64,000 nt of DNA. Origin: Streptococcus sanguinis. GTDB lineage: Bacteria > Bacillota > Bacilli > Lactobacillales > Streptococcaceae. Below are positions 46,328-54,577 of the stretch, piece by piece. The notes under the pieces were generated by a model. It did no database searches, was not told the origin of the DNA, and saw only the letters and a list, made by a program, of their open reading frames with translations. The stretch covers positions 1,798,001-1,862,000 of the forward strand of contig NZ_LR134002.1 in the NCBI RefSeq assembly GCF_900635155.1, given 5' to 3'. Numbering within the stretch: position 1 is the stretch's first letter; every line of letters starts with the position of its first letter. The position numbers were made by a program, and so were the translations under genes.

Positions 46328-46698
46328 TTGTAATTACCTGTGAAAGGTGTTACAATCTAGTTACTAGGAAATTGATTTTAGTACTTTTAAGGATATGGAA
46401 GTCTGGTGTAAATCCAGCGCGGTCCCGCCACTGTGATAAGCTTTTCAGCTTTAAGTCAGGTCTTTATTCTTAAATTTTAGTAGATTTCATGCCTCGATGT
46501 AAGGTAGTGATGTCAGTTTGGAACAAACGTTTTAGCTTAGTTTCCATTATTGACTCTACGTTTAAGTACGTTAATTTTCTAAAGATGAGGTTTCACTTGT
46601 CTTTCTGCAAAGGAGCAGAGTCAATAATTGGAAAGCTAGTGCTAATCAACGACGCTTAGCATAAAGATACAATGATGTATAGGCGGCTTTCTTTTTTT
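46328..46698 (+). ncRNA. cobalamin riboswitch RNA of EutX type
   Basis: Plus-strand RNA with promoter TTGTAA (46328-46333), 17 bases, TACAAT (46351-46356). The riboswitch core (about 46363-46462) includes GGTGTAAATCC, GTCCCGCCACTGTGA (the B12 box) and AAGTCAGG. Downstream lies a long stem (TATTGACTCT / AGAGTCAATA, 46544-46628). Then two ANTAR hairpins: P1 46639-46662 with loop AACGAC and P2 46667-46680 with loop AAUGAU. GAAAGC/GCTTTC plus seven T end it. No plus-strand gene follows, so it is a regulatory RNA. In Enterococcus and Listeria such RNAs sequester EutV when B12 is absent. Confidence 0.88.
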
Positions 46699-46708
46699 AG
46701 AAGATCAA

Positions 46709-46766
46709 AATAAGTTCTGTCCTTCCAAGACTTGGTAAAAGTCAATTTGGAAAGACAGAACTTTTT
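46709..46766. terminator. bidirectional terminator between EutX RNA and the cobalamin operon
   Basis: AAGTTCTGTCCTTCCAA (46712-46728) / TTGGAAAGACAGAACTT (46747-46763) with flanking A- and T-runs. Ends the minus-strand operon after the adenosyltransferase and any plus-strand read-through. Confidence 0.92.
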
Positions 46767-46777
46767 CTATTCTTTTA

Positions 46778-47377
46778 TCACTGGCGCTTGCTAGCCCAAC
46801 GCTCAACATCCGCCTTGGTGATATTGTGGAAGACCTTGGCACCTCTTTCATAGGCCACGTCTTCTTGATGTTTGGTAAAGTTGATTACTCGAGCTAAGGC
46901 AAAGAAGTAATCTGACAAACGGTTGACAAAAATCAGGACATTATTGTTAATTTCTGTAGTCCACATCGTTCCTACGATGTGACGCTCTGCCCGTCTTGCA
47001 ATGGTTCGAGCTACATGAATCATGGAAGCAATCTCGTCACCGCCCGGCAGGATAAACCTTTCCAAAGCTGGTGGAATTTCTGCGTAAGTATCAATCCTCT
47101 CCTCAATCCAGTCAATCAGCTGCTGATCGACCTTATAAGGGTAAACTCCCTGAGGAGTAGAGAGGTCTGAACCACAGTCAAAGAGATAATGCTGCAGCTG
47201 GAGCAGCTCATCTCTCAGCTTATCATCCTTGTCCAACTTGGTAATCGTATAACCAATCCAAGAGTTCAGCTCATCAATGGTTCCGTAAGCATTAACTCGT
47301 TCCGCATCCTTAGCGACACTTTGGCCGCCAACTAGCTTGGTCAAGCCCTTGTCACCTGTTTTTGTATAGAGTTGCAT
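46778..47377 (-). CDS. pduO: PduO-type ATP:cob(I)alamin adenosyltransferase
   Basis: Makes adenosylcobalamin from cob(I)alamin and ATP. It has 199 residues: the N-terminal ATP loop YTKTGDKGLTKLVGG, the helical-bundle motifs NAYGTIDELNSWIG near residue 30 and VARTIARRAERHIVG near 122, and RLSDYFFALARVIN near 153. It lacks the PduO C-terminal domain, which is encoded separately at 24171. Last gene of the phosphatase-eutP-cobD-pduX-cobT operon. Confidence 0.94.
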   Translation of the reverse strand: MQLYTKTGDKGLTKLVGGQSVAKDAERVNAYGTIDELNSWIGYTITKLDKDDKLRDELLQLQHYLFDCGSDLSTPQGVYPYKVDQQLIDWIEERIDTYAEIPPALERFILPGGDEIASMIHVARTIARRAERHIVGTMWTTEINNNVLIFVNRLSDYFFALARVINFTKHQEDVAYERGAKVFHNITKADVERWASKRQ

Positions 47378-47389
47378 ATTTTTCCTCCT

Positions 47390-48457
47390 TTAAGTCACAT
47401 TTTTGCGAATATCAATATAATCTTCTTCTTTCAAGCTGCCTTCAGCAAAGGTTGGCATGTGTTCCATGGTATAAACAGCATTTTCCAGCAGAAAGAAAGC
47501 CAAAGGACAGCCTGTGCCTTCACCCAGTCTCATGTCCAGCAAAAGCATGGGATCCAGTCCTAGAAAGTCACTGACCAGTCTGTAAGCAGGCTCCGTCGAA
47601 GCATGGGAAGCAAAGGTATAGTCCAAGACATGAGGGGTCAGCTGATGGGCAATCAAAAGCCCCGTCAGAGAGATAAGACCATCCACTACACAAGGCAGCT
47701 GATAGCGGGCACAGGCAAGATGAGTGCCTGCCATAGCCAGCATATCTAGCCCACCAAGCTTAGAGGTCAGATCAAGAATATCTCCATAAGGAGTGTGACG
47801 CTCCAAACACCGCTGGATAATGGCTGTTTTATGAGCCTTCATATCCTGAGTCAGACCAGCTCCATAGCCTGTGACGTCCTCTGCTTTGAGACCAAGAACT
47901 GCCGCAATGACAGCAGCCGAGGTGGTAGTGTTGCCAATCCCCATTTCTCCTGTTCCAAAGAGACGATATCCATCTTTAATCAAGGCCTCTGTCTTCTTGT
48001 AGCCGACTAGAACTGCCGCTATTGCCTGCTCACGAGTCATGGCTGGCTCCTCGAGCATATTGCGCGTCCCATGACAGACCTTATCCCCATTCTCCTCAAA
48101 GATATCCTTCTTGCAGCCAATATCTACCAGACAGATGTCTGAACCTGCATGTTTGGAAATAGCACACAAGCCTGATTTCCCTGCTAGAATATTGCGAGCA
48201 ACAGTATAAGTAGTTTCTTGAGGGTTGGCAGAAACGCCTTCAGCCACAATGCCATTATCTGCCACATAGACGAGAACAATCTTCTTATCCAAATCAATGG
48301 GACCAGAAAACATGGCATACAAGCGAGCATAGATGGTCTCAAGCTTTCCCAAGGAGCCCGGCGGCTTTCCTAGCTGATCACAATAGCACTGGCCTTCTTG
48401 AAGCTTGTCTTTATCTATCGGAAGAATCTGCTCAATAATTTTTTCTAAGTCTTTCAA
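47390..48457 (-). CDS. cobT: nicotinate-nucleotide-dimethylbenzimidazole phosphoribosyltransferase
   Basis: Activates the lower ligand base of cobalamin to its riboside phosphate. It has 355 residues, normal for CobT. The catalytic Glu lies in RLGEGTGCPLAFFLL near residue 316; GEMGIGNTTTSAA near 174 and YGAGLTQDMKAHKTAI near 203 are family motifs. One-base gap to pduX. Confidence 0.95.
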   Translation of the reverse strand: MKDLEKIIEQILPIDKDKLQEGQCYCDQLGKPPGSLGKLETIYARLYAMFSGPIDLDKKIVLVYVADNGIVAEGVSANPQETTYTVARNILAGKSGLCAISKHAGSDICLVDIGCKKDIFEENGDKVCHGTRNMLEEPAMTREQAIAAVLVGYKKTEALIKDGYRLFGTGEMGIGNTTTSAAVIAAVLGLKAEDVTGYGAGLTQDMKAHKTAIIQRCLERHTPYGDILDLTSKLGGLDMLAMAGTHLACARYQLPCVVDGLISLTGLLIAHQLTPHVLDYTFASHASTEPAYRLVSDFLGLDPMLLLDMRLGEGTGCPLAFFLLENAVYTMEHMPTFAEGSLKEEDYIDIRKNVT

Positions 48458-48458
48458 A

Positions 48459-49325
48459 CTAGTCTATCTCCTCCCTGACCGGCTGCACCCCTTCAAAAAT
48501 AATCCTGCTCAAAGTCCGAGTCTGATAATAAGCCCCACTGGCTGAGCGAGCTAGTTCAGCCTCTAGCTTAGGCAAGACTTCTAGCTGTTCCCTGCTCAGC
48601 AACAAACCAACCAATGTACCACTATGTGCAACATTGAGGCCTAAACACTGGTGTTCTTTTACCAAATTCAGTAATTCTTTCAGATAGGGCTTGGGTAGCC
48701 GTTGGTTGTTCAACAAAGCACTATAGCTCGCTAAATGGCCAATTTGTTCCAAGCTTTTCTCCTGACAAGCCTCCTGAAAGAGAGGAAGCAAGTCTTGAGA
48801 TTCCGCAGCCGGATAGCTAGGACTGTCCTTCATCCGAACCAAGTCAAGAGTTGTCACCATCTCCACAGGCTCCAAGATATAAACATAGAGCTCCGGTCGC
48901 CAGTCTGTCTGCCAGACAACTTGACCAGTCAGGGGATTAATGACCGTCCAGTCCGCAAAAGCCACCGAGTCAGTAGGCTCAATCTTGGCACAGAGACGCG
49001 TCAAATCTGCCGCCTTTAGAGGCTGCTTTTGTCCCAGAGCAGCTGCCTGCAGGCAGCTAATCATATCAGCTGTGCTGCTAGAATAACCCTTGCTGATAGG
49101 CAGGTCTGACTCCTGAACAAAAGAGAAATCATTGGACTCAGGCAGGAGCTCCAGAGCTCGCCTTACCTTTTCACCTTGGGCTTGCCTTGCGAGAGACGAA
49201 GCCCCGTCCAATCTCACTCGACTGCGCTTCTCAATCCCATAGGAGAGCAGGACCTCCTGCTCTCCTACTAAACCTTGAAATAATTCACCGCAGGAACCTG
49301 GACAGGACACGATTACCTTAGTCAT
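48459..49325 (-). CDS. pduX: L-threonine kinase (GHMP family), PduX
   Basis: Phosphorylates threonine for the aminopropanol linker of cobalamin. It has 288 residues; the GHMP ATP loop is PISKGYSSSTADMISC near residue 77, after an N-terminal SCPGSCGELFQG. Overlaps cobD by 8 bases, and CobD uses its product, so function and linkage agree. Confidence 0.92.
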   Translation of the reverse strand: MTKVIVSCPGSCGELFQGLVGEQEVLLSYGIEKRSRVRLDGASSLARQAQGEKVRRALELLPESNDFSFVQESDLPISKGYSSSTADMISCLQAAALGQKQPLKAADLTRLCAKIEPTDSVAFADWTVINPLTGQVVWQTDWRPELYVYILEPVEMVTTLDLVRMKDSPSYPAAESQDLLPLFQEACQEKSLEQIGHLASYSALLNNQRLPKPYLKELLNLVKEHQCLGLNVAHSGTLVGLLLSREQLEVLPKLEAELARSASGAYYQTRTLSRIIFEGVQPVREEID

Positions 49326-50412
49326 AAGGAGCCTCTTTCGCCAAGACCTCTGTCAGACAAGCCAAAAGCTGTTCATTCTCCTGATGGCTGCGGATGGCTA
49401 TGCGGTAATGCCGGTCTGTCAGATCATGATAATTTTGACAGGAACGGATAAAAATCTTTCTCTGCCGAAGCTCCTGACGCAAGTCCTGCCGACCTAGATA
49501 CTCAAAGAAGATATAGTTGACACTAGGCTTGACCGGTCGAATCTGTGAAAATTCAGTCAGCCCTTGAAAAAGGAAATCTCTTTCTAGTCGAAGCCACTGC
49601 TTGGTAGCTTCCTGATAGGCCTGATCTTCCAAAAGGACAGGCAGGGCGCGATCAGCCATAGCATTGACCGACCAAGGAGCTCGGCTCCTCTCTATCTCAT
49701 CAAAGCAAGTCGGATGACAGCTAAGAGCATAGCCCAATCTCAGACCAGGAATAGCATAAAACTTGGTCAGAGACCGCACCACTACTGCATTTGGATAGGT
49801 GGCCAGACGTGAGACGAAGCTATAGTCCTCCTCATCGTCCAGAAAGTCCATAAAAGCCTCATCCAGTATCAAAAAGATTTGCCGCTCCTGCAGGTCCTCA
49901 GCTAGCTTTTCTAACTCAGTACGCCGAATCAAGCTACCCGTCGGATTATTAGGATTGCAGATGAGTACAGCGTCTCCTGCAGTCAGTGAATCCAAGGCCG
50001 GCATCATGTCAGCTAGATTCCACTCATAGGATGGGGAAGGGAGGCTAAAGCGCTCCACCTTGGCCTGCACTTGCGAAAAGGCTTTTTCATATTCCATGAA
50101 AGTAGGGCTCAGAGTCAGGACTGTTTTTGGACGCAGGAAGCGGGCCAGCTCATAAAAGACTTCTACTGCACCATTTGCCAGCAGGACATTGTCCTTTTCT
50201 AGGCCATGATGATGTGCCAAAAGCTCTCTGGAGTGGCTGTAGCTGATGTCTGGATAATGAACCAGCCAATCAATGGACTCGGTCAGACAAGCCCTCAGCT
50301 TTTGAGAAATCCCCAAAGGATTGATATTGGCACTGAAATCCAGACAGTCTTCTAGAGAAAAACCAAATTCCTCAGCCAAAGCTGCCGCATTTCCCCCGTG
50401 CTCTACTTTCAT
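49318..50412 (-). CDS. cobD: threonine-phosphate decarboxylase
   Basis: PLP enzyme of 364 residues making (R)-1-aminopropan-2-ol phosphate for cobinamide. DFSANINPLGISQ near residue 27 is the CobD/HisC start motif; the PLP Lys lies in VVRSLTKFYAIPGLRLGY near 215. Although HisC-like, its neighbours pduX and cobT fix the role. Confidence 0.93.
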   Translation of the reverse strand: MKVEHGGNAAALAEEFGFSLEDCLDFSANINPLGISQKLRACLTESIDWLVHYPDISYSHSRELLAHHHGLEKDNVLLANGAVEVFYELARFLRPKTVLTLSPTFMEYEKAFSQVQAKVERFSLPSPSYEWNLADMMPALDSLTAGDAVLICNPNNPTGSLIRRTELEKLAEDLQERQIFLILDEAFMDFLDDEEDYSFVSRLATYPNAVVVRSLTKFYAIPGLRLGYALSCHPTCFDEIERSRAPWSVNAMADRALPVLLEDQAYQEATKQWLRLERDFLFQGLTEFSQIRPVKPSVNYIFFEYLGRQDLRQELRQRKIFIRSCQNYHDLTDRHYRIAIRSHQENEQLLACLTEVLAKEAPYD

Positions 50413-50475
50413 AAATAGACATTCCTTCCTCGTTTCCTTGTTAGAATCTAGTATACCATATTCGCCTTCTCGTCC

Positions 50476-50919
50476 CTATTCTGCCTCCAAATAGGCCTGG
50501 AGACGGTCGATTCCTTCGTTTTCCGTCGCTGATATTTCAAAAATTTCCTTGGCTCCAGCCGCTTTCAGCTGCCGCCGTGCTTTTTCAATCTGTTCTTCCT
50601 TATCAGCCATATCGATCTTGGTGACAATGCCAATCACTTCTTGATTGAAAAGGGAGGAAAAGCCCTGAGGAAAGGTCTGCATCTGATTGGAAGCTGCTAC
50701 CAGGAGACCAATCACATCGGCATCTGCACCCGTCACGTTCAAGGCATTATAATACCTACGATGCTGGAGAAATTCTCCAGGAGTATCAATGATGGTATCA
50801 TGAAACTCAACCGCCTGAGTCTTATAGTAGGTCAGCTCCAAACCCTTTAGTCGCTGAGTCAGAGTGGTCTTACCCACTCCGACCGGACCGACAAACATGA
50901 TTTTTTTCATATCTTGCAT
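50476..50919 (-). CDS. eutP: EutP/PduV-family small GTPase
   Basis: Ras-like protein of 147 residues. G1 loop GPVGVGKTTLTQRL, G3-type DTPGEFLQHRRYY and G4 TKIDMAD near residue 112. EutP of Salmonella has acetate kinase activity; PduV directs compartment position. It is placed in the cobalamin operon rather than next to eutS. Function by homology only. Confidence 0.9.
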   Translation of the reverse strand: MQDMKKIMFVGPVGVGKTTLTQRLKGLELTYYKTQAVEFHDTIIDTPGEFLQHRRYYNALNVTGADADVIGLLVAASNQMQTFPQGFSSLFNQEVIGIVTKIDMADKEEQIEKARRQLKAAGAKEIFEISATENEGIDRLQAYLEAE

Positions 50920-50949
50920 CCATTCCTCTCTATGACAGGGGACTGCCCG

Positions 50950-52266
50950 CTATTTACTGAGCTGGGCTTCCTTACTATCTAGTTTGATAGTTTCCCTGCC
51001 GTTGAGCAGTACACCTTTATTTTCATCGCGGCCTTGCAGATAGTAAAGGGCATCTTCTTGGCCATAAGTTTCAATTGCCTTGGTTTGCAAAAGACCGATT
51101 CCCTTGCTAGGATCTCTCAGAAGATTGAAGATGATACCCATTTGCAGTTTAGGGAAGTCCTTGAGCATAGCATAGTCGCCATTACTATCGCCGGCAATCA
51201 GGATTGGTTCTTGATTGTCATGATTGACAGCAATCAGCTTCTTGATGGTTTCTGTCTTGCCCTCACCTTGAGTCTGAGCATAGTTGGTATCGTATTCCGG
51301 CTGAATCACACCCTTATCATCCTTTTTCAGGCGCATAGCAGTGACATTTTCTTTAGGAATATTGTAGCCATACTTAGAATTGCTAGCATAAGGGATAATC
51401 ACATCAATATAAGACGCTGAACAGATATAGACATCAATGCCGTTAGCCATCAGAGTCTTGTAGAGATTTTGCATTTCCTTGACTGAGCGAACACCCCGCT
51501 TGAAGGTTACACTGATTTGGCCTGATTCACCTTTCAAGCCTTCAGGACTTTCCCAGGTTTCAGAAGTCAGCTTGTCTTGAAGAGCCTGGTCAATAGACTT
51601 TTCAGATAGGGCTTGAACTTCTTCAGAAGTCATACCTGAATAGAGGTAGGTCACCCATGGATAGCTGATGTCTGAGCTGAAGGTGTCACCAATCGCTTCG
51701 TAAAGATAGCGGAGTTTAGCAGCAAAGTCTTGGTATTCATCAGTCTTTTTGACTTCTTCCAGAGACTTGTCCCCTTTCATTCCCTTATAGCTATTGTAAA
51801 TAGCTGTGTAGTCAGAAAGCAAGTCAGCCGCAATCTTGTCAATATTCACTGGCTCACCATCTTTGTTATGGTAATCCTCAACAAAATCGTCGCTCGGTAT
51901 ATTGGTCCGCACTGCTTGGTCAAATTCTTCTGGCGTCATCTTAAAGGCCAGATTTTCAATCTGATAGGTAAAGGTTGCTTCGCCGATGTCATTAATGACT
52001 GTCGTATTGTCCCAGTCAAAGACGGCATAAGGTTTTTTATTTTTATCGTAGGTAGAGCTGGTGTTCCCATTCTCCTTGATAAGCTTAGTCAGACGAGCGT
52101 AAAGCTTGTCTTCCCAGACGCCCTTATCCAAAGTCTTAGCCTTGTCCTTATCTGTTGTCTCCGTCTTAGCCGAGGATGACTCAGTCGTCGTCTTATTATT
52201 CCCCGCTTGACAGGCTCCCAGAAGCAAAGCCAAACCACAAAGCAGCACAATTCCTTTTGTCCGCAT
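50950..52266 (-). CDS. secreted HAD-family phosphatase, lipoprotein
   Basis: Lipoprotein of 438 residues. I start at MRTKGIVLLCG (52266) with GGAGG 9 bases upstream; a lipobox LLLGAC near residue 18 marks lipid attachment outside the membrane. A Ser/Thr-rich spacer follows. HAD motif I is VFDWDNTTVIND near residue 70, and the late motif GDSNGDYAMLKDFP lies near 358. Related to SerB-type phosphatases. It leads the eutP-cobD-pduX-cobT-pduO operon behind an ANTAR leader, so it may free ethanolamine or another ligand from a phosphorylated precursor outside the cell. That is inference. Confidence 0.83.
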   Translation of the reverse strand: MRTKGIVLLCGLALLLGACQAGNNKTTTESSSAKTETTDKDKAKTLDKGVWEDKLYARLTKLIKENGNTSSTYDKNKKPYAVFDWDNTTVINDIGEATFTYQIENLAFKMTPEEFDQAVRTNIPSDDFVEDYHNKDGEPVNIDKIAADLLSDYTAIYNSYKGMKGDKSLEEVKKTDEYQDFAAKLRYLYEAIGDTFSSDISYPWVTYLYSGMTSEEVQALSEKSIDQALQDKLTSETWESPEGLKGESGQISVTFKRGVRSVKEMQNLYKTLMANGIDVYICSASYIDVIIPYASNSKYGYNIPKENVTAMRLKKDDKGVIQPEYDTNYAQTQGEGKTETIKKLIAVNHDNQEPILIAGDSNGDYAMLKDFPKLQMGIIFNLLRDPSKGIGLLQTKAIETYGQEDALYYLQGRDENKGVLLNGRETIKLDSKEAQLSK

Positions 52267-52299
52267 AGAAACAATCCTCCATAAAAAAATAATAGTGCG

Positions 52300-52379
52300 C
52301 AAAAAAATGGCAGAGAAAAAACCCTTTGATTCTGAAACACTCGCTTCATTGCGATCAAATCAGGCTTCCTTGCCATTTT
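52300..52379 (-). promoter_or_regulatory. EutV (ANTAR) antiterminator element before the phosphatase-cobalamin operon
   Basis: P1 (52363-52374): stem GGC/GCC, hexaloop AAGGAA. P2 (52341-52354): stem UCGC/GCGA, hexaloop AAUGAA. Terminator arms AAAATGGCA (52371-52379) / TGCCATTTT (52304-52312) with seven T enclose both hairpins; the P1 stem shares GGC with the terminator 5' arm. A1 and G4 are kept in both loops. In this copy P1 rather than P2 competes with the terminator. Confidence 0.82.
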
Positions 52380-52394
52380 CTATACTGTTATTAT

Positions 52395-52436
52395 ATTATA
52401 AACTATCTGATTGACTTTGTCAATGAAGCGCTTTCA
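52395..52436 (-). promoter_or_regulatory. consensus promoter with cre, phosphatase-cobalamin operon
   Basis: TTGACA (52418-52423), 17-base spacer, TATAAT (52395-52400): a perfect consensus promoter. A cre-like site ATGAAGCGCTTTCA (52423-52436, core AAGCGCTTTCA, 11 of 14) abuts the -35. Strong initiation combined with CcpA repression and ANTAR-controlled termination is implied. Confidence 0.85.
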
Positions 52437-52452
52437 GATTTGTGAAAAAATA

Positions 52453-52480
52453 AAGGCAGAGAAAATTATTTCTCTACCTT
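52453..52480 (-). terminator. terminator after the membrane-protein gene
   Basis: AAGGCAGAGAAA (52453-52464) / TTTCTCTACCTT (52469-52480), followed on the minus strand by CTTTATTTTTTC. Separates the membrane-protein gene from the cobalamin operon promoter. Confidence 0.75.
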
Positions 52481-52574
52481 ACTGATTAAAATGCATTTAC
52501 TCTAATCTTCTCAATCAACGTGTTAGAGGAAACCAAACGTATTCAAGACTAGACAGACCAATCCCCCTTCAATT

Positions 52575-53216
52575 CTACCATTTTTCAGGCACTTGATTTC
52601 TCCAGCCTGTGAAAACTTGTGCATAGCCCAGTAGATACAAGGGCGTCAATGCGATGCTCAAGCCTACCAAGGCAATAATCATATAGAGTCCTGACAGCAT
52701 AAACAGGCGAGTGATGACTGCTACTCCTGCTGACAGGCAGCACAGGACGATAGCATGAATCTGCAAAATGTTGATCTTTTGTTTCTGTTCAAAATATCTC
52801 AATTTTGAGACGATTACCATCTGATAGAGCAAATTGATCAGCTGATAAGACAAGCTAAGTATGATAAAAATCATAAAAAATGCTAAGTAGTTCTCACCAA
52901 AAAAGATGGAGCCCCAAAAAAGCAATTCAAAATGAAGAAATAGGTAAGAGCTGGTCGGAATGATCTGTAGCACTTTGGTATCAAAAAACTTTTGGAATAA
53001 CAAGAAGGCTAGCAACAAGATAGCGATATGCCCAATCGTAAACTGCATGACCATCATGCTCCGATCATGGATCTCACCACGCAAGAAAATCGAAACGATA
53101 AATACCAGTGAGATAAAAAATAACTCAATCAAACCGGCTTTATAAAAATCCAAATTTCTGATTGGACTATCATCCGTAATAAGGACATTCAAAAACTCAT
53201 AATATCTCTTTTTCAT
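52575..53216 (-). CDS. membrane protein of unknown function
   Basis: Protein of 213 residues with about six hydrophobic segments (near 28-47, 58-78, 88-108, 112-135, 152-172 and 176-200) and short basic loops (KLRYFEQKQKIN). No signal peptide, no catalytic motif recognised. It stands alone between terminators, and its base composition is more AT-rich than the neighbours. Possibly an accessory gene; no function can be named. Confidence 0.7.
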   Translation of the reverse strand: MKKRYYEFLNVLITDDSPIRNLDFYKAGLIELFFISLVFIVSIFLRGEIHDRSMMVMQFTIGHIAILLLAFLLFQKFFDTKVLQIIPTSSYLFLHFELLFWGSIFFGENYLAFFMIFIILSLSYQLINLLYQMVIVSKLRYFEQKQKINILQIHAIVLCCLSAGVAVITRLFMLSGLYMIIALVGLSIALTPLYLLGYAQVFTGWRNQVPEKW

Positions 53217-53402
53217 ATTATAACTCCCATTTATTAAAAAAATTCCCTAAACTTTGCGGAACTTTCTATAAAAAATTCCACATTTCATTATATCATATAG
53301 GCTATAGGATTAGGAAGTCTTATAAAATATTGGTATATCTTTAGAGGGGAGGCCTTTCTCAATCATTCGCCAAGTTGGCATTTTTCCGTTATAATAGTAA
53401 GG

Positions 53403-54545
53403 ATGAACATCAAAGAAGAAATTATTAACTTAGCAAAAGAAATTGGGATTTCTAAGATTGGCTTTACGACAGCGGATGATTTTGACTATCTGGAGAAGTC
53501 GCTACGCTTGGCTGTAGAAGAGGGACGAAATTCAGGATTTGAGCATAAGAACATCGAGGAGCGAATCAAGCCCAAGCTGAGTCTGGCTTCGGCCAAGACC
53601 ATTATCTCTATCGCAGTCGCCTACCCCCACAAGCTCAAGCAGCAACCTCAGAAAACGACCTACAAGCGGGGGAAATTCACCCCCAACAGCTGGGGACTGG
53701 ACTACCACTATGTCCTGCAGGACAAGCTGGATCGGCTTGCCAAGGGAATCGAAGAGCTGACCGCTGACTTTGAATACAAGGGCATGGTGGACACGGGTGC
53801 CTTGGTCGATACTGCTGTAGCCCAAAGAGCAGGAATCGGCTTTATCGGCAAGAACGGCTTGGTCATCTCCAAGGAATTTGGCTCCTATATGTTTTTAGGA
53901 GAGCTGATCACCAATCTGGACATCGAGCCTGATCAGCCTGTCGACTATGGCTGCGGAGACTGCAACCGCTGTGTGACAGCCTGCCCTACTTCCTGCCTGA
54001 TTGGCGATGGCAGCATGAATGCCAAGCGCTGTCTATCCTTTCAGACTCAGGACAAGGGCGTCATGGATTTGGAATTTCGCAAGAAGATTAAGACTGTCAT
54101 CTATGGCTGCGATATCTGCCAAATCTGCTGTCCTTACAATAAAGGCTTGGACAATCCGCTCGCAACAGAGATTGACCCTGAGCTCTCTCATCCCGAGCTC
54201 CTACCTTTCTTGGAGCTTTCCAACGGTCAGTTTAAGGAGAAATTCGGTCATGTGGCCGGCAGCTGGCGGGGGAAAAACATCCTTCAACGCAATGCCATTA
54301 TCGCTCTGGCAAATGCCAACGATCGCTCTGCCATTCCCAAACTGCTGGAAATTATCGACAAGGGGCAAAATCCCATTCATGTCGCTACGGCTATCTGGGC
54401 TCTGAGTCAGCTGGTCCGTGAGGCCCATCCAGAAATGATAGAACTGGTCATGGGCATCAAAAATCCAACTCCGCAAATCCAAGAAGAGCAAGGCCGTTTC
54501 CTAGAGAAATTTGGTCTAGAAGAAAAGCTTGTGATAAAAAACTAA
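53403..54545 (+). CDS. queG: epoxyqueuosine reductase
   Basis: Last step of queuosine tRNA modification; 380 residues with a cobalamin-binding N-terminal domain and two [4Fe-4S] clusters: CGDCNRCVTACP near residue 182 and CDICQICCPYN near 238, plus C-terminal HEAT repeats (about 290-370). QueG needs cobalamin, linking it to the B12 genes nearby. The TATAAT at 53390-53395 is so near the ATG that the mRNA may be leaderless; only AAGG abuts the start. Confidence 0.94.
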   Translation: MNIKEEIINLAKEIGISKIGFTTADDFDYLEKSLRLAVEEGRNSGFEHKNIEERIKPKLSLASAKTIISIAVAYPHKLKQQPQKTTYKRGKFTPNSWGLDYHYVLQDKLDRLAKGIEELTADFEYKGMVDTGALVDTAVAQRAGIGFIGKNGLVISKEFGSYMFLGELITNLDIEPDQPVDYGCGDCNRCVTACPTSCLIGDGSMNAKRCLSFQTQDKGVMDLEFRKKIKTVIYGCDICQICCPYNKGLDNPLATEIDPELSHPELLPFLELSNGQFKEKFGHVAGSWRGKNILQRNAIIALANANDRSAIPKLLEIIDKGQNPIHVATAIWALSQLVREAHPEMIELVMGIKNPTPQIQEEQGRFLEKFGLEEKLVIKN

Positions 54546-54577
54546 ACCGCTGAGACCTAAATATCTCAGCGGTTTCT
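54544..54577. terminator. bidirectional terminator, queG / flavin reductase
   Basis: Perfect arms AAACCGCTGAGA (54544-54555) / TCTCAGCGGTTT (54564-54575), with the minus-strand stop two bases beyond. Confidence 0.93.

Noticed and set aside
46328..46770. Cobalamin riboswitch as the leader of a conventional gene
   Set aside because: No plus-strand gene follows; a bidirectional terminator and minus-strand adenosyltransferase come next, so a free regulatory RNA fits better.
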